NCBI RefSeq assembly: GCF_018326285.1
Contig: NZ_AP023362.1
Location: 1,178,001 to 1,242,000, forward strand
Reading direction: 5' to 3'
Length of the DNA stretch: 64,000 bases
Source of the DNA: Mycolicibacterium sp. TY81
Lineage (GTDB): Bacteria > Actinomycetota > Actinomycetes > Mycobacteriales > Mycobacteriaceae
In this document: positions 63,520 to 64,000 of the stretch, piece by piece
Numbering within the stretch: position 1 is the stretch's first letter
How the letters are laid out: each line of letters starts with the position of its first letter
Program-made: the position numbers and the translations under genes
The notes under the pieces: model-generated
Databases searched by the model: none
Told to the model about the DNA's origin: nothing
The model's input: the letters and a program-made list of their open reading frames with translations, nothing else

Positions 63520-64000
63520 TCACAGTGGCAGGGCGCGGCCGAGAATGGCGAACGGCCGGGGATCGCCCGGGAAGAAGTAGCTGCGCATGACGTCGTGGAA
63601 ATCGAGCCGGCGGTACAGCTTCCAGGCCCGGTTGTCCTCGCCGTGGATCTCCGGGGTGGACAGCAGGACGTGGGATTCCGTGGCGCCGGCGAGCAGCCGG
63701 CGGGTGAGCGCCTCGCCGAGTCCCTGCCCCTGGGCCCGCGGGTGGATGTGCAGTTCGGTGAGCTCGAAATACCCGTTCATCAATTGGTCGATGCGTTCGC
63801 TGGGGGTGCCGACGTGGCGCAGGCCTGTCGCGACCTGTTGGTACCACCACTGATCGGGCGCGCCGCGGTACCCGTAGGCGACCCCGAGCATGGGGGCGGA
63901 TCGCAGTGCCGCCTCCGGCGCCTCGTCGGCTGTGGGGACGTCGAACGCCGCGACGCCCGTCCAGCCTTCGCGGCGGGTGTGCTCCAGCCACATGGCGGCC
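63520..64000 (-). CDS. GNAT-family N-acetyltransferase (Rv2170 homologue), 5' end cut by window edge
   Basis: The visible C-terminal 159 residues hold the acetyl-CoA motif RAQGQGLGEAL and a preceding ELTELHIHP strand, with the final LYRRLDFHDV typical of GNAT enzymes. The frame is open to the window end; Rv2170 has about 206 residues, so roughly 45 are missing. An ATG at 63993 is probably internal. Confidence 0.85.
   Translation of the reverse strand, partial: AAMWLEHTRREGWTGVAAFDVPTADEAPEAALRSAPMLGVAYGYRGAPDQWWYQQVATGLRHVGTPSERIDQLMNGYFELTELHIHPRAQGQGLGEALTRRLLAGATESHVLLSTPEIHGEDNRAWKLYRRLDFHDVMRSYFFPGDPRPFAILGRALPL

Overview
The window is high-GC actinobacterial DNA from a mycobacterium, most likely a Mycolicibacterium-type environmental species. 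Gene order runs almost gene for gene along the M. tuberculosis H37Rv interval Rv2216 down to Rv2170 (order recalled, not searched). It carries mycobacterial hallmarks: the qcrCAB/ctaC/ctaE/ctaF respiratory supercomplex genes, mmpS3, lppM, pimB', mptA, an mptC-like gene, pknL with its Rv2175c partner, and class II aroG. Many genes start with GTG, and many -10 hexamers sit 6-8 nt before the start codon, as in leaderless mycobacterial mRNAs. No tRNA, rRNA, CRISPR array or riboswitch was recognised. No gene-free stretch exceeds 300 bases; the longest, 43212-43463, is partly the 5' end of an insertion sequence.

Layout. 1-8.9 kb: SDR gene (cut by the window edge), dlaT (broken by one missing base), an EphD-like hydrolase, a small secreted protein, pepB, a class III cyclase, gcvT, ilvE. 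9-15.2 kb: a cobalamin operon (Rv2206 homologue-cobU-cobT-cobS), glycerate kinase, an ErpA-type Fe-S protein, a DUF4878-like membrane protein, adoK. 15.3-26.3 kb: asnB, then the terminal respiratory genes ctaC-ctaF and ctaE-qcrC-qcrA-qcrB, separated by mmpS3, a DUF2561-like protein and a TetR/unknown-protein pair. 26.4-41.1 kb: trpD, a DEDDh/GIY-YIG nuclease, a small four-cysteine protein, RipC-like hydrolase, an HExxH protein, PimB', FadD15, two SRPBCC-like proteins, an ArsA-like ATPase, an acyltransferase, an MptC-like mannosyltransferase and RNase AS. 57.0-64.0 kb: aroG, pknL/Rv2175c, mptA, idsA2, lppM and a GNAT enzyme cut by the right edge.

The exception to synteny is a block of about 16 kb (41.1-56.9 kb) between the RNase AS gene and aroG, which are neighbours in M. 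tuberculosis. It is rich in copper functions: a CopC-CopD fusion, a YcnI/DUF1775 protein, two DUF5134 membrane proteins, sigma factor SigC, a Cu+ P1B-ATPase, a CopD-CtaG oxidase-assembly fusion, a PepSY heme-type membrane protein and a zinc-finger anti-sigma-like protein. A decayed IS110-family element lies inside it, as does an AT-richer pair encoding a lipoprotein and a large WXG100-like protein that share a domain. I read the block as a copper uptake and allocation locus controlled by SigC, possibly supplying the copper oxidase encoded nearby. This is inference.

Other points: three genes appear to need CTG start codons; three single-base C-run defects break dlaT and the IS transposase; several convergent gene pairs are separated by perfect inverted repeats of 15-28 bp.
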